10,567 bases of DNA from Bacillota bacterium. GTDB lineage: Bacteria > Bacillota > Clostridia > Christensenellales > Aristaeellaceae. The position numbers and the translations under genes were made by a program. Where the stretch lies: NCBI GenBank assembly GCA_023392755.1, contig JAEWNM010000070.1, forward strand, positions 1 to 10,567, given 5' to 3'. The first letter of the stretch is position 1, and the number at the start of each line of letters is the position of its first letter. The notes beneath the pieces are model-generated. The model did not search any database and had not been told where the DNA came from. It worked only from the letters and a program-made list of their open reading frames with translations. This document shows positions 1-6,516 of the stretch, in pieces.

Positions 1-139
1 GGGAAAAGCTGCTCCCCGCGGGGATATCAAACGTGATGCCGTTCACCGCCTGCACCGTCTGGCGCTTCTTGCCCAAAAGGCCGCCGCCCAAGTGAAAGTG
101 CATATGCAGTTTGTCTACCCGTACCAATGCTTCAGCCAT
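1..139 (-). CDS. oppF: Oligopeptide ABC transporter ATP-binding protein OppF, N-terminal fragment (cut by window edge)
   Basis: Only the first 46 codons are in the window; the rest lies beyond position 1. The reading begins MAEALVRVDKLHMHF and continues through a stretch ending AVNGITFDIPAG, which is the usual beta-strand region before the Walker A loop in OppF/DppF ATPases. The ATG (139-137) overlaps the end of oppD by eight bases and has a very strong ribosome binding site, AAGGAGGGGG (155-146), six bases away, so translation is probably coupled. OppF pairs with OppD to power peptide import through the OppBC channel. No catalytic motif is visible because of the truncation, so the call rests on the N-terminal sequence and on its position after oppD. 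Confidence 0.88.
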   Translation of the reverse strand, partial: MAEALVRVDKLHMHFHLGGGLLGKKRQTVQAVNGITFDIPAGSSFS

Positions 140-1142
140 TTTGCGCCCCCTCCTTTGCGTACAGCCAGCAGCGCACGCTGTGCCCCGGCCTTTCCTCCAC
201 AAGTTCCGGCAGGCGCTCCCTGCATATCTCCATGCACTTTTCGCACCGAGGGGAGAAGCTGCAGCCTTGCGGCAGCTTGTCGGGGGAGGGCACATTGCCG
301 GGGATGCAGGCGAGCTTCCTGCCTTCGCCTCTTCCGGCATTGTCGTCCGTGCCGGGGCGGGAAGCCAGCAGGCCGACGGTGTACGGGTGCAAAGGCTGTT
401 CAAAGACATCGGCGATGGAACAGCTTTCCACCACCCTGCCGGCGTACATGACGGATATGTCATCCGCCACCTCGGCGATGACACCCAGATCGTGGGTGAT
501 GAACAGTATGGCCGTTCCCATTTCCTGCTGCAGCGTTTTCAAAAGGTCCAGTACCTGCGCCTGAATCGTAACATCCAGCGCGGTGGTGGGCTCGTCGGCC
601 ATCAGCAGGGAAGGCCTGCAGCACAGCGCCATGGCGATCATCACCCGCTGCCGCTGTCCGCCGGACAGGCTGTGGGGGTAGCTGTCGGCTATGCGTATGG
701 GGTCTGGAAGCCCGACCTTTGCCAAAAGATCCAGGCAGATTTCCCTTGCCTTTTGCTTATCCAGCTTTTGGTGCAGGATCAGCACCTCGCTGACCTGATG
801 GCAAATGGTATATACGGGGTTTAAGGACGTCATGGGCTCCTGAAAAATCATGCTGACGCGGTTGCCCCGAATACGCTCCATATCCTTGTCGGAAAGCGCC
901 ACAAGCTCTTTGCCCTCAAAGCGTATGCTGCCTGATACCTTGGAAAATTCCTTGTCCAGAAGGCCCATGATGGAGAGGGATGTAACGCTTTTGCCGCAGC
1001 CCGATTCTCCCACAAGCCCCATTACCCGGCCGCGGTACATGGTGAGGTCAAGGTCCTGCACAGCGGGAATTTTACGGTCGCCCGATTCAAACACAACATT
1101 CAGGCTGCGCACGGTGAGCAATTGTTCTTTGTTGTCCGGCAC
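132..1142 (-). CDS. oppD: Oligopeptide ABC transporter ATP-binding protein OppD
   Basis: This is a cytoplasmic ATPase subunit of a peptide importer, 336 residues from the GTG chosen here, which is normal for OppD/DppD. Visible motifs are Walker A GESGCGKS (45-52), the Q-loop Gln101 in FQEPM, the signature LSGGQ (159-163), Walker B ending MADE (about 179-184) and the H-loop His217. The C-terminal extension typical of peptide transporters carries Cys294, Cys300, Cys307 and Cys325 in the family spacing, plus an extra Cys303. The frame stays open to a GTG at 1160 that overlaps the oppC stop, but that codon has no ribosome binding site. The GTG at 1142 has AGGGAGGG six bases upstream and is preferred. 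It lies between oppC and oppF in one operon. Opp, Dpp and App paralogues cannot be separated from this sequence alone. Confidence 0.95.
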   Translation of the reverse strand: MPDNKEQLLTVRSLNVVFESGDRKIPAVQDLDLTMYRGRVMGLVGESGCGKSVTSLSIMGLLDKEFSKVSGSIRFEGKELVALSDKDMERIRGNRVSMIFQEPMTSLNPVYTICHQVSEVLILHQKLDKQKAREICLDLLAKVGLPDPIRIADSYPHSLSGGQRQRVMIAMALCCRPSLLMADEPTTALDVTIQAQVLDLLKTLQQEMGTAILFITHDLGVIAEVADDISVMYAGRVVESCSIADVFEQPLHPYTVGLLASRPGTDDNAGRGEGRKLACIPGNVPSPDKLPQGCSFSPRCEKCMEICRERLPELVEERPGHSVRCWLYAKEGAQNG

Positions 1143-1148
1143 ATGCTT

Positions 1149-1156
1149 CCCTCCCT
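1149..1156 (-). promoter_or_regulatory. Ribosome binding site that decides the oppD start
   Basis: On the minus strand the sequence reads AGGGAGGG, six bases before the GTG at 1142-1140. It lies downstream of the alternative GTG at 1160-1158, so it can only serve the later start. It immediately follows the oppC stop codon (1159-1157). Confidence 0.75.
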
Positions 1157-2035
1157 TCACTTTGTTTTCGTGCGGGGATCCAGCGCGTCCCTAAGGCCGT
1201 CCCCCAGAAAATTGATGGAGAGCACGGTTAAGAAAACAAGCAGGCCCGGCGGCAGCCAGCGCCACCACTGATACCTTAAGGCGATCATGTTCTGCGCGGC
1301 GGAAAGCATGTTGCCCCAGGAGGGCTGAGGCGGCCTGACGCCCATGCCAAGAAAGGAAAGCCCGGCCTCTGTCAGGATGGCCACCGCCATGCTCAGCGTC
1401 GCGTTGACGATGATGGGGCTCAGGCAGTTGGGCAGCATATGCTTTACGATGATTTCGCCCGGCTTAAGCCCCAGGGCTCTGGCGGCCTCAATAAACTCCC
1501 GGTTGCGCAGTGACAGAACCTGGGCTCGGACGATGCGCGCCACGCCCGTCCAGGAGAGTATGCCGATGATAATGACGATATTGGTGGCTGTACCGCCAAA
1601 GATGGCCGCCATGGAGATGGCGATGACGTAGAAGGGAAAGCACATCACCATATCCACAACACGCATGATAAAAGTATCCACAAAGCCGCCGAAATAGCCT
1701 GAAATCGCCCCCAGCGTCACGCCGATGAGCACCTGCAGCAGCACAGCGGCCAGACCAACGCCAATGGATACCTGCCCGCCGTACAATAGCCTGGTGAACA
1801 CATCCCTGCCAATATCGTCCGTGCCCAGCAGATGGCCTTTCCCCGGCGCCTGCTCCACAGAGAACATATCCACGGCATCCCTGTCATGGGTGGCCAAAAC
1901 GGGGGCCAGCAGGGATATGACAATCAACAGCAGCAGCATCACCAGCCCGAACATGGCCAGCTTGTTTCGCTTCAGCTTCCCCCACGCAAGGCGGCCGGGG
2001 GATAGGAATTCCTTGGGCGGATTCTTCTTTCCCAT
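1157..2035 (-). CDS. oppC: Oligopeptide ABC transporter permease OppC
   Basis: This is the second inner-membrane permease subunit of the peptide importer, 292 residues. One hydrophobic helix lies near the N-terminus (about 27-46), followed by the family stretch HLLGTDDIGRDVFTRLLYG (about 68-86), which is diagnostic of OppC/DppC. Further membrane segments follow up to about 280. The cytoplasmic EAA loop that contacts the ATPases is at about 183-203, starting EAARALGLKPGE. An upstream TTG (2059) keeps the frame open, but the ATG at 2035 is preferred because AGGGGAG (2046-2040) lies just before it and the N-terminus MGKKNPPKEF suits the family. The gap from the oppB stop is 16 bases. Confidence 0.95.
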   Translation of the reverse strand: MGKKNPPKEFLSPGRLAWGKLKRNKLAMFGLVMLLLLIVISLLAPVLATHDRDAVDMFSVEQAPGKGHLLGTDDIGRDVFTRLLYGGQVSIGVGLAAVLLQVLIGVTLGAISGYFGGFVDTFIMRVVDMVMCFPFYVIAISMAAIFGGTATNIVIIIGILSWTGVARIVRAQVLSLRNREFIEAARALGLKPGEIIVKHMLPNCLSPIIVNATLSMAVAILTEAGLSFLGMGVRPPQPSWGNMLSAAQNMIALRYQWWRWLPPGLLVFLTVLSINFLGDGLRDALDPRTKTK

Positions 2036-2051
2036 ATTTCTCCCCTGCCTT

Positions 2052-3014
2052 TCAATCAAACCGGATGCGCGGGTCTACCACCGCATACAGGATATCGGCT
2101 ATGATGTTGACCAGCAGCGTAATAACGGCCAGCACCATGACAACGCCCATGATAAGCCAGTAGTCCCTGTTCTGCACCGCCTGATAGTTCAGCTGCCCCA
2201 CGCCGGGCCATACAAAGACCGTTTCGGTGAGCAGCGCGCCGGAAAGCATGTTGGGCACCTGCAGGCTGATAACGGTAATGATGGGGATCAGTGCATTTTT
2301 GAATGCGTGATGCAGGATTACGTTCCATTTGGATACGCCCTTGGCTTTTGCCGTGCGTATGTAGTCCTGGCTGATGACATCGATCATGCTGGACCGGGTA
2401 TAGCGCATAAAGGAGGCCACATTCATCAGCGACAGCACCAAAACCGGCATGATCATGTGCCGGACTACATCCGCCACATGGGCCAAACCGGTATAATTTG
2501 CGCCGGTGGTAATCATGCCGGAGGCAGGCAGCCATTTCAAATGCATGCCGAAAAGCAGGATGAGCAGCATGCCGAAGAAGAAGGACGGGATGGATATGCC
2601 AAAAAACGCAAAAACGGTGGCGCCGTTATCCAGCAGCGACTTCCTTCTGGTGGATATCCAAACGCCGATGGGTATGCCTATAAAGGTGGAAAACAACAGC
2701 GACACGCCTCCCAGCAGCGCCGTGTTGCCAAGCCTGGTACTGATGATGTCCAGCACCCTGGCCTTATAGATATTGGAATACCCCAAATCTCCCTGAAGCA
2801 GCCTGCCCAGCCACTTCACATACTGTACGGGGATGGGGTCATTGTAGCCGTACATCGCCAGCAGTTTTTGCTTATACTCGGCCGACATGCTGGGGTCCAT
2901 CATGCCGGAAAATGGATCTCCGGGCATGGACATCACAAGGGCGAACACAACGATGGAGATGCCGAAAAAAACAGGAATCGCGATCAGCAGCCGTTTCAGG
3001 ATGTACTTTAGCAA
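2052..3014 (-). CDS. oppB: Oligopeptide ABC transporter permease OppB
   Basis: This is the first permease subunit of the peptide importer, 320 residues. It begins MLKYILKRLLIAIPVFFGI, the typical OppB/DppB start with a first membrane helix, followed by the periplasm-side MSMPGDPF motif (about 28-35). The EAA loop lies at about 215-240 (SQDYIRTAKAKGVS onwards) and the C-terminus ends with the usual DPRIRF. The start is a TTG at 3014. An earlier in-frame TTG at 3035 would add MDWRRLQ but has no ribosome binding site, while GGAGG (3028-3024) sits nine bases before the chosen TTG. The gene is separated from oppA by about 110 bases that hold a strong stem-loop, so it probably shares the oppA promoter at a reduced level. 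Confidence 0.95.
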   Translation of the reverse strand: MLKYILKRLLIAIPVFFGISIVVFALVMSMPGDPFSGMMDPSMSAEYKQKLLAMYGYNDPIPVQYVKWLGRLLQGDLGYSNIYKARVLDIISTRLGNTALLGGVSLLFSTFIGIPIGVWISTRRKSLLDNGATVFAFFGISIPSFFFGMLLILLFGMHLKWLPASGMITTGANYTGLAHVADVVRHMIMPVLVLSLMNVASFMRYTRSSMIDVISQDYIRTAKAKGVSKWNVILHHAFKNALIPIITVISLQVPNMLSGALLTETVFVWPGVGQLNYQAVQNRDYWLIMGVVMVLAVITLLVNIIADILYAVVDPRIRFD

Positions 3015-3023
3015 CTGGAGCCG

Positions 3024-3028
3024 CCTCC
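3024..3028 (-). promoter_or_regulatory. Ribosome binding site that decides the TTG start of oppB
   Basis: GGAGG on the minus strand lies nine bases before the TTG at 3014-3012 and inside the reading frame that would run from the earlier TTG at 3035. It supports the shorter protein and an initiation codon weaker than ATG. Confidence 0.7.
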
Positions 3029-3068
3029 AATCCAAGCCATGCTATTTGAAGGTGCCATGCTTTACGTG

Positions 3069-3102
3069 AAGGCGGCGGCGCCTTTTAAAACGCCGCCGCC
3101 TT
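3069..3102 (-). other. Intercistronic stem-loop between oppA and oppB
   Basis: The arms AAGGCGGCGGCG and CGCCGCCGCCTT are perfect complements of 12 bp around a 10-base loop that reads TTTTAAAAGG on the minus strand. It starts about 24 bases after the oppA stop and ends about 55 bases before the oppB start. The distal arm ends in CTT and is followed by CACG, so there is no T-tract and it is not a classical intrinsic terminator. The likely role, known from other binding-protein operons, is to protect the oppA message from 3' exonucleases or to terminate partially, so that the binding protein is made in excess over the channel. Confidence 0.8.
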
Positions 3103-3125
3103 TGAAGAAATAACCGTGATTGCCG

Positions 3126-4811
3126 TTACTCGAAGTACCAGGTTTCCACGTCCATAAACTCCCAGAAGTTGCCCACGTTGAAATTGATGAGCTTCGGGTT
3201 GTAGGCACGCACTTCGTTCATGCTGTACAGCCACAGGAAGGGCAGGTCGCGGTTGAGAATGGTGTTGATCTGGTAGAACAGATCCTTGCGCTTGGCGGCA
3301 TCCATTTCCGTACGGGAAGCCTCGATCAGCGTATCCAGTTCCGGGTTCTCGTAGCGGGCCATGTTGAAGTTGCCCTTGTCCGCTTCAGAGGAGTGGAAGT
3401 AGGTAAACACGTCGGGGTCCGCATTGATGGAAAGGCCGATCAGGCCCAACTCAAAGTCGGTGCCGGTGACCATGCGGGGGGACAGGGTGTTGAAGTCCAT
3501 GGACTCCATTGTGCAGTCGATGCCCACATCCTTCAGGCATTGGGCGATAACGGGAGCGGACTGCTCACGAACCTTGTTGCCCACGGGGAAGATGAGGCTG
3601 GTCACAAACTTCTGGCCGTCCTTGTCCAGCCAGCCGTCGCCGTCGGTATCGGTCCAGCCGGCTTCCGCCAGCAGTTCCTTGGCCTTTTCGGGACTGTACT
3701 CATAGGGGTTGAGGATGCCTTCCTCACGCTTGGGATACGCCCAGGAGGAAGCGATCATGGGAGCATCCAATACGATGCCATGGCCGTCCAGCAGGCTGTC
3801 AACAATGCCTTGGCGGTTGACGGCGTGGGCCAGCGCCTGGCGGACACGCACATCCGAGAACTTGGGGTCGCGGTTGTATATGTTCATGTACTGGTAGCCG
3901 GCGTCGGCGAATTCCACAACCTTCATGCCGTTGTCGGCATACACCTGAAGGCTGGAATTTTTGAGGTTGGAGATCATGGATACGATGTCCAGGTCGCCGT
4001 TGATCAAATCGATCTGAGCGGTATCCTGGTTGACGATCCTGTAAATGAAGGTCTTGATCTTGGGCGCGCCCAGGAAGTAATCTTCGTTGGCGGTGAACTC
4101 CACGTACTGGTCCTGCTCATACTTGACAAACTTGTACGGGCCGGTGCCGATGGGTGTGCCCAGCGCGGCGGATTCCCGCCAGGTCTCGATGGGATACTGT
4201 TCCCAGATATGCTTGGCGGACAGGGGATGCACGGCAAATGTGCTCAGGGCTGCCGCATACGGCGCCTTGTAGATGAACTTGACAGTGTAATCGTCCACCT
4301 TCACAATGCCCTCAACGTTCTCCACGGGCGTCATGCCTTCGGCTTTGCCGGCGGCCAGCGCTTCCGTATAGGCGCGGTATTCTTCGGCACCCTTTACCGG
4401 CGCCATGATTACGCCGTAACGGGAGGAATTGAGCCTGGAATCGCACAGGCTGGTGAAGTGGAACACCACGTCATCCGCCGTAAAGGGAACGCCGTCATGC
4501 CATTTCACATTCTGGCGCAGTTGGAAGGTCAGCTCCAGATTGTCGTCGCTGAAGCTCCATTTTTCCGCCAGGTACGGCTTGTAGGCAAGCTCGCTGCTGG
4601 TCTCATCCTGCAGAATCAGCGGGCTCTGGGTAAGCTGCATAACATAAAAGTCATACATATCCGTGTAGATACCGGCGTGGAACCACCCCTTGGGTGAACT
4701 GTACACACCCCAGCGGACAGTGTCGCCCAGCGCGAACGCCGAGGTTGTCACGCTAAAGCACAGGGACAGTGCCAGGATGAGCGCCAGCAGGCCCGCGGTA
4801 AGCTTCTTCAT
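3126..4811 (-). CDS. oppA: Oligopeptide-binding protein OppA, SBP family 5
   Basis: This is the extracytoplasmic substrate-binding protein of the peptide importer, 561 residues. The signal peptide is MKKLTAGLLALILALSLCFS followed by VTTSAFA, with a likely cleavage after Ala27. Cys18 sits in LSLC, which is a poor lipobox. SBP_bac_5 landmarks are WHDGVPFTADDVVF (104-117), IGTGPYKF (221-228) and FSDVRVRQALAHAVNR (318-333). An acidic DTDGDGWLDKDG loop at 388-399 resembles a calcium-binding loop and recurs in this family. The ATG at 4811 is preferred over an upstream start at 4865, because that one would place charged residues before the signal peptide; AAGGGGGAG lies 10 bases upstream. It is the first gene of the operon and directly follows a consensus promoter. 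The ligand (peptide length, or other solutes used by the family such as nickel or opines) cannot be read from the sequence. Confidence 0.95.
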   Translation of the reverse strand: MKKLTAGLLALILALSLCFSVTTSAFALGDTVRWGVYSSPKGWFHAGIYTDMYDFYVMQLTQSPLILQDETSSELAYKPYLAEKWSFSDDNLELTFQLRQNVKWHDGVPFTADDVVFHFTSLCDSRLNSSRYGVIMAPVKGAEEYRAYTEALAAGKAEGMTPVENVEGIVKVDDYTVKFIYKAPYAAALSTFAVHPLSAKHIWEQYPIETWRESAALGTPIGTGPYKFVKYEQDQYVEFTANEDYFLGAPKIKTFIYRIVNQDTAQIDLINGDLDIVSMISNLKNSSLQVYADNGMKVVEFADAGYQYMNIYNRDPKFSDVRVRQALAHAVNRQGIVDSLLDGHGIVLDAPMIASSWAYPKREEGILNPYEYSPEKAKELLAEAGWTDTDGDGWLDKDGQKFVTSLIFPVGNKVREQSAPVIAQCLKDVGIDCTMESMDFNTLSPRMVTGTDFELGLIGLSINADPDVFTYFHSSEADKGNFNMARYENPELDTLIEASRTEMDAAKRKDLFYQINTILNRDLPFLWLYSMNEVRAYNPKLINFNVGNFWEFMDVETWYFE

Positions 4812-4909
4812 GGTGATTTTTCTCCCCCTTATGCGTTTGTGGTTCTTCCCAGAGCTTGGCTGCATGCGATGTGCTTTGTGACAGCCACATCCCTTGAAGA
4901 GTATACCGT

Positions 4910-4938
4910 ATTATAGCGGCAGAAGTTGCCAATGTCAA
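4910..4938 (-). promoter_or_regulatory. Consensus housekeeping promoter of the opp operon
   Basis: On the minus strand a perfect -35 TTGACA (4938-4933), a 17-base spacer and a perfect -10 TATAAT (4915-4910) are present. An AT-rich stretch lies upstream of the -35 box and could act as an UP element. Transcription would begin near 4903 and leave a 5' leader of about 90 bases before the oppA ATG. Such a promoter should be strong without an activator, so any control is more likely by repression or growth state. Confidence 0.88.
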
Positions 4939-4993
4939 TAAATTTGCATGTAAAACGCCAACAAAATTCATTTTTAAAGAGTGGCATACGGGG

Positions 4994-5021
4994 ATACCGC
5001 AATGATGCGGCGGTAGACCGC
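4994..5021. promoter_or_regulatory. Cluster of ACCGC/GCGGT half-sites, possible operator
   Basis: Within the 325-base gene-free stretch between oppA and the M20 gene lies a GC-rich patch flanked by AT-rich DNA. It holds TACCGC (4995-5000), GCGGTA (5010-5015, a perfect inverted copy) and ACCGC (5017-5021). A nested CCGCA/TGCGG pair lies at 4997-5010. The patch lies between the -35 boxes of the two divergent promoters. A regulator site is an inference from symmetry and position only. The rest of the stretch holds the two promoters and nothing else recognisable. Confidence 0.3.
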
Positions 5022-5071
5022 GGGATAGAAGGTCGAAAATGCATTTCGATTGTATTTTTGCTGCTTTTCTG

Positions 5072-5100
5072 TTGTAATTTCCAGATATATGGCGTAAAAT
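5072..5100 (+). promoter_or_regulatory. Promoter of the M20 amidohydrolase gene
   Basis: TTGTAA (5072-5077, four of six consensus bases), a 17-base spacer and TAAAAT (5095-5100, five of six) form a plausible sigma-A promoter. Transcription would begin near 5107 and leave a leader of about 30 bases. It is clearly weaker than the divergent opp promoter. Confidence 0.6.
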
Positions 5101-5136
5101 AGAAAAGATGGGGTTTTGTGCAAAGGGGAGAATGAT

Positions 5137-6510
5137 ATGGTAAATGCGGCATGTATACAGGAACTGATTGATAAGCACCGGAAGGAAATCATAAGCGCGC
5201 AGGCATACATCTGGCAGCACCCTCAAACAGGGTACAGGGAATGGCTTGCTTCCGCTTATATGGAACAGGCGTTTGAGGCGCTGGGCTATACGCTTTTCCG
5301 GGCAGGGAACATACCGGGGTTTTATGCCGATGTGGATACGGGGAACCCCGGCCCCAAACTGTGCCTGCTGGCGGAATTGGATTCCCTTATCTGCCATTCC
5401 CACCCGGAGGCGGACAAGGAAACCGGTGCCGTGCACGCCTGCGGCCATAGCGCTCAATGTGCGGCCCTGCTGGGCGTGGCGGCGGCGCTGAAAGAGCCCG
5501 GCGCGCTCGAGGGCCTGTGCGGGTCCATTCGGCTGATGGTAGTGCCCGCCGAAGAGCTGATCGAAATAGAATACCGGGAGGAGCTTCGCCGCCAGGGTGT
5601 AATCCGGTATATGGGCGGCAAGGTGGAACTCATGCACCGCGGCTTTTTTCAGGGGGTGGATATGGCGATGATGATCCACCTTGGCACGCATGAGGGGCCG
5701 GCATTCTTGATTTCCAGGGGCGGCAACGGATGCCTGGTGAAAAACATAACGTATCTGGGGGTGGCGGCCCATGCAGGCGGCGCGCCCCACGAGGGGGTCA
5801 ACGCGCTGTATGCCGCCAATACGGCCATACAGGCCGTCAACGCGCTGCGGGAGACGTTCAGGGATGAGGAGCATATCAGGTTCCATCCCATCATCACAAG
5901 CGGCGGGCAGGCGGTTAACGCCATTCCCAATAGGGTAAAGATCGAAACATATGTACGGGGCGCTTCCATGCAAGCCATTAAGGATGTCAACATACGGGTC
6001 AACCGTGCGCTGGCGGGCTGCGCCGCCGCCTTTGGCGCCAATGTGATGCTGAACGACCTTCCGGGCTATTCGCCGCTTCACAATGATACGCTGCTGTCAA
6101 AATACGCGGCGGAGGCCATGGAAGCCATTGCGGGGCCGGATAATGTTATGCTCGATGGCGCGTGGCATACAGGCTGTACGGACATGGGGGATATCTCCTG
6201 CGTGATGCCTGCAATCCATCCATTTGTCCGGGGAGCCACGGGCATCGCCCACGGCGAGAATTACGTTGTTTCCGATCCGGAAACAGCCTGTGTGCTGGCG
6301 GCAAAGGCATTGCTGGCCACCGCCGTCCGGCTGCTGGGCGAAGATGCCAAGGCGGCCAAAGAGGTGATTTCAAACGCCTCGCCCCTGTTCCCCTCGCAGC
6401 AATCGTTCCTTCAGGCCATCGATCAGCTGGCGCTTTGCCAAAAGGCCGTCATCTATCATGATGACGGCTCAGTCACTTTGGATTATGTAAAGCATGAAGA
6501 AAAGCCCTGA
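5137..6510 (+). CDS. M20-family amidohydrolase/metallopeptidase (AbgA/AbgB-like)
   Basis: This is a cytoplasmic metal-dependent amidohydrolase of 457 residues with no signal peptide. Probable metal ligands are Cys102 and His104 in HACGHS, Glu139 or Glu140 in VPAEE, His181 in MMIH and probably His372 in GIAHGENY. The lid/dimerisation domain (about 195-310) starts near GGNGCLVKN and includes GVAAHAGGAPHEGVNALYAA. The stretch STDMGD-like TDMGDISCVMPAIHP (348-362) and the EELIEIEYREEL segment after the Glu pair match a clostridial M20 subgroup seen beside peptide transporters. The ATG at 5137 has AAGGGGAG six bases upstream; an earlier TTG at 5116 has no such site. The gene is divergent from oppA, suggesting hydrolysis of imported peptides or N-acyl amino acids. 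The exact substrate is unknown. In this subgroup the residue after HACGH is usually Asn or Asp; here it is Ser105. Confidence 0.9.
   Translation: MVNAACIQELIDKHRKEIISAQAYIWQHPQTGYREWLASAYMEQAFEALGYTLFRAGNIPGFYADVDTGNPGPKLCLLAELDSLICHSHPEADKETGAVHACGHSAQCAALLGVAAALKEPGALEGLCGSIRLMVVPAEELIEIEYREELRRQGVIRYMGGKVELMHRGFFQGVDMAMMIHLGTHEGPAFLISRGGNGCLVKNITYLGVAAHAGGAPHEGVNALYAANTAIQAVNALRETFRDEEHIRFHPIITSGGQAVNAIPNRVKIETYVRGASMQAIKDVNIRVNRALAGCAAAFGANVMLNDLPGYSPLHNDTLLSKYAAEAMEAIAGPDNVMLDGAWHTGCTDMGDISCVMPAIHPFVRGATGIAHGENYVVSDPETACVLAAKALLATAVRLLGEDAKAAKEVISNASPLFPSQQSFLQAIDQLALCQKAVIYHDDGSVTLDYVKHEEKP
6445..6468 (-). terminator. Probable terminator of the kinase-regulator operon, inside the 3' end of the M20 gene
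   Basis: GCCGTCATC (6445-6453) and GATGACGGC (6460-6468) form a perfect 9-bp stem with a six-base loop. Read on the minus strand, the stem is followed directly by CTTTT, a short T-tract, about 50 bases after the response regulator stop. On the plus strand no T-tract follows, so the signal fits only the minus direction. The T-tract is short, so termination may be incomplete. Confidence 0.5.
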
Positions 6511-6516
6511 TATGGG

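Noticed and set aside
1725..3011. Open frame of 428 codons on the plus strand opposite oppC and oppB
   Set aside because: It is the antisense of two permease genes with clear family motifs. Its composition (many His, Gln and Gly) is typical of shadow frames.
3120..4697. Open frame of 525 codons on the plus strand opposite oppA
   Set aside because: It is a shadow of oppA caused by high G+C at third positions. It has no recognisable domain or ribosome binding site, and the opposite strand encodes a complete SBP family 5 protein.
4948..4964. A catabolite-repression (cre)-like sequence, TGTAAAACGCCAACA
   Set aside because: Compared with the cre consensus it carries one extra base between TGTAA and CG, which shifts the half-sites. 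It also lacks symmetry.
4753..6081. Open frame of 442 codons on the minus strand across the opp-M20 control region
   Set aside because: It covers the opp promoter and the antisense of the M20 gene, is rich in His/Arg/Pro without domain features, and would end inside oppA. It is a chance frame.
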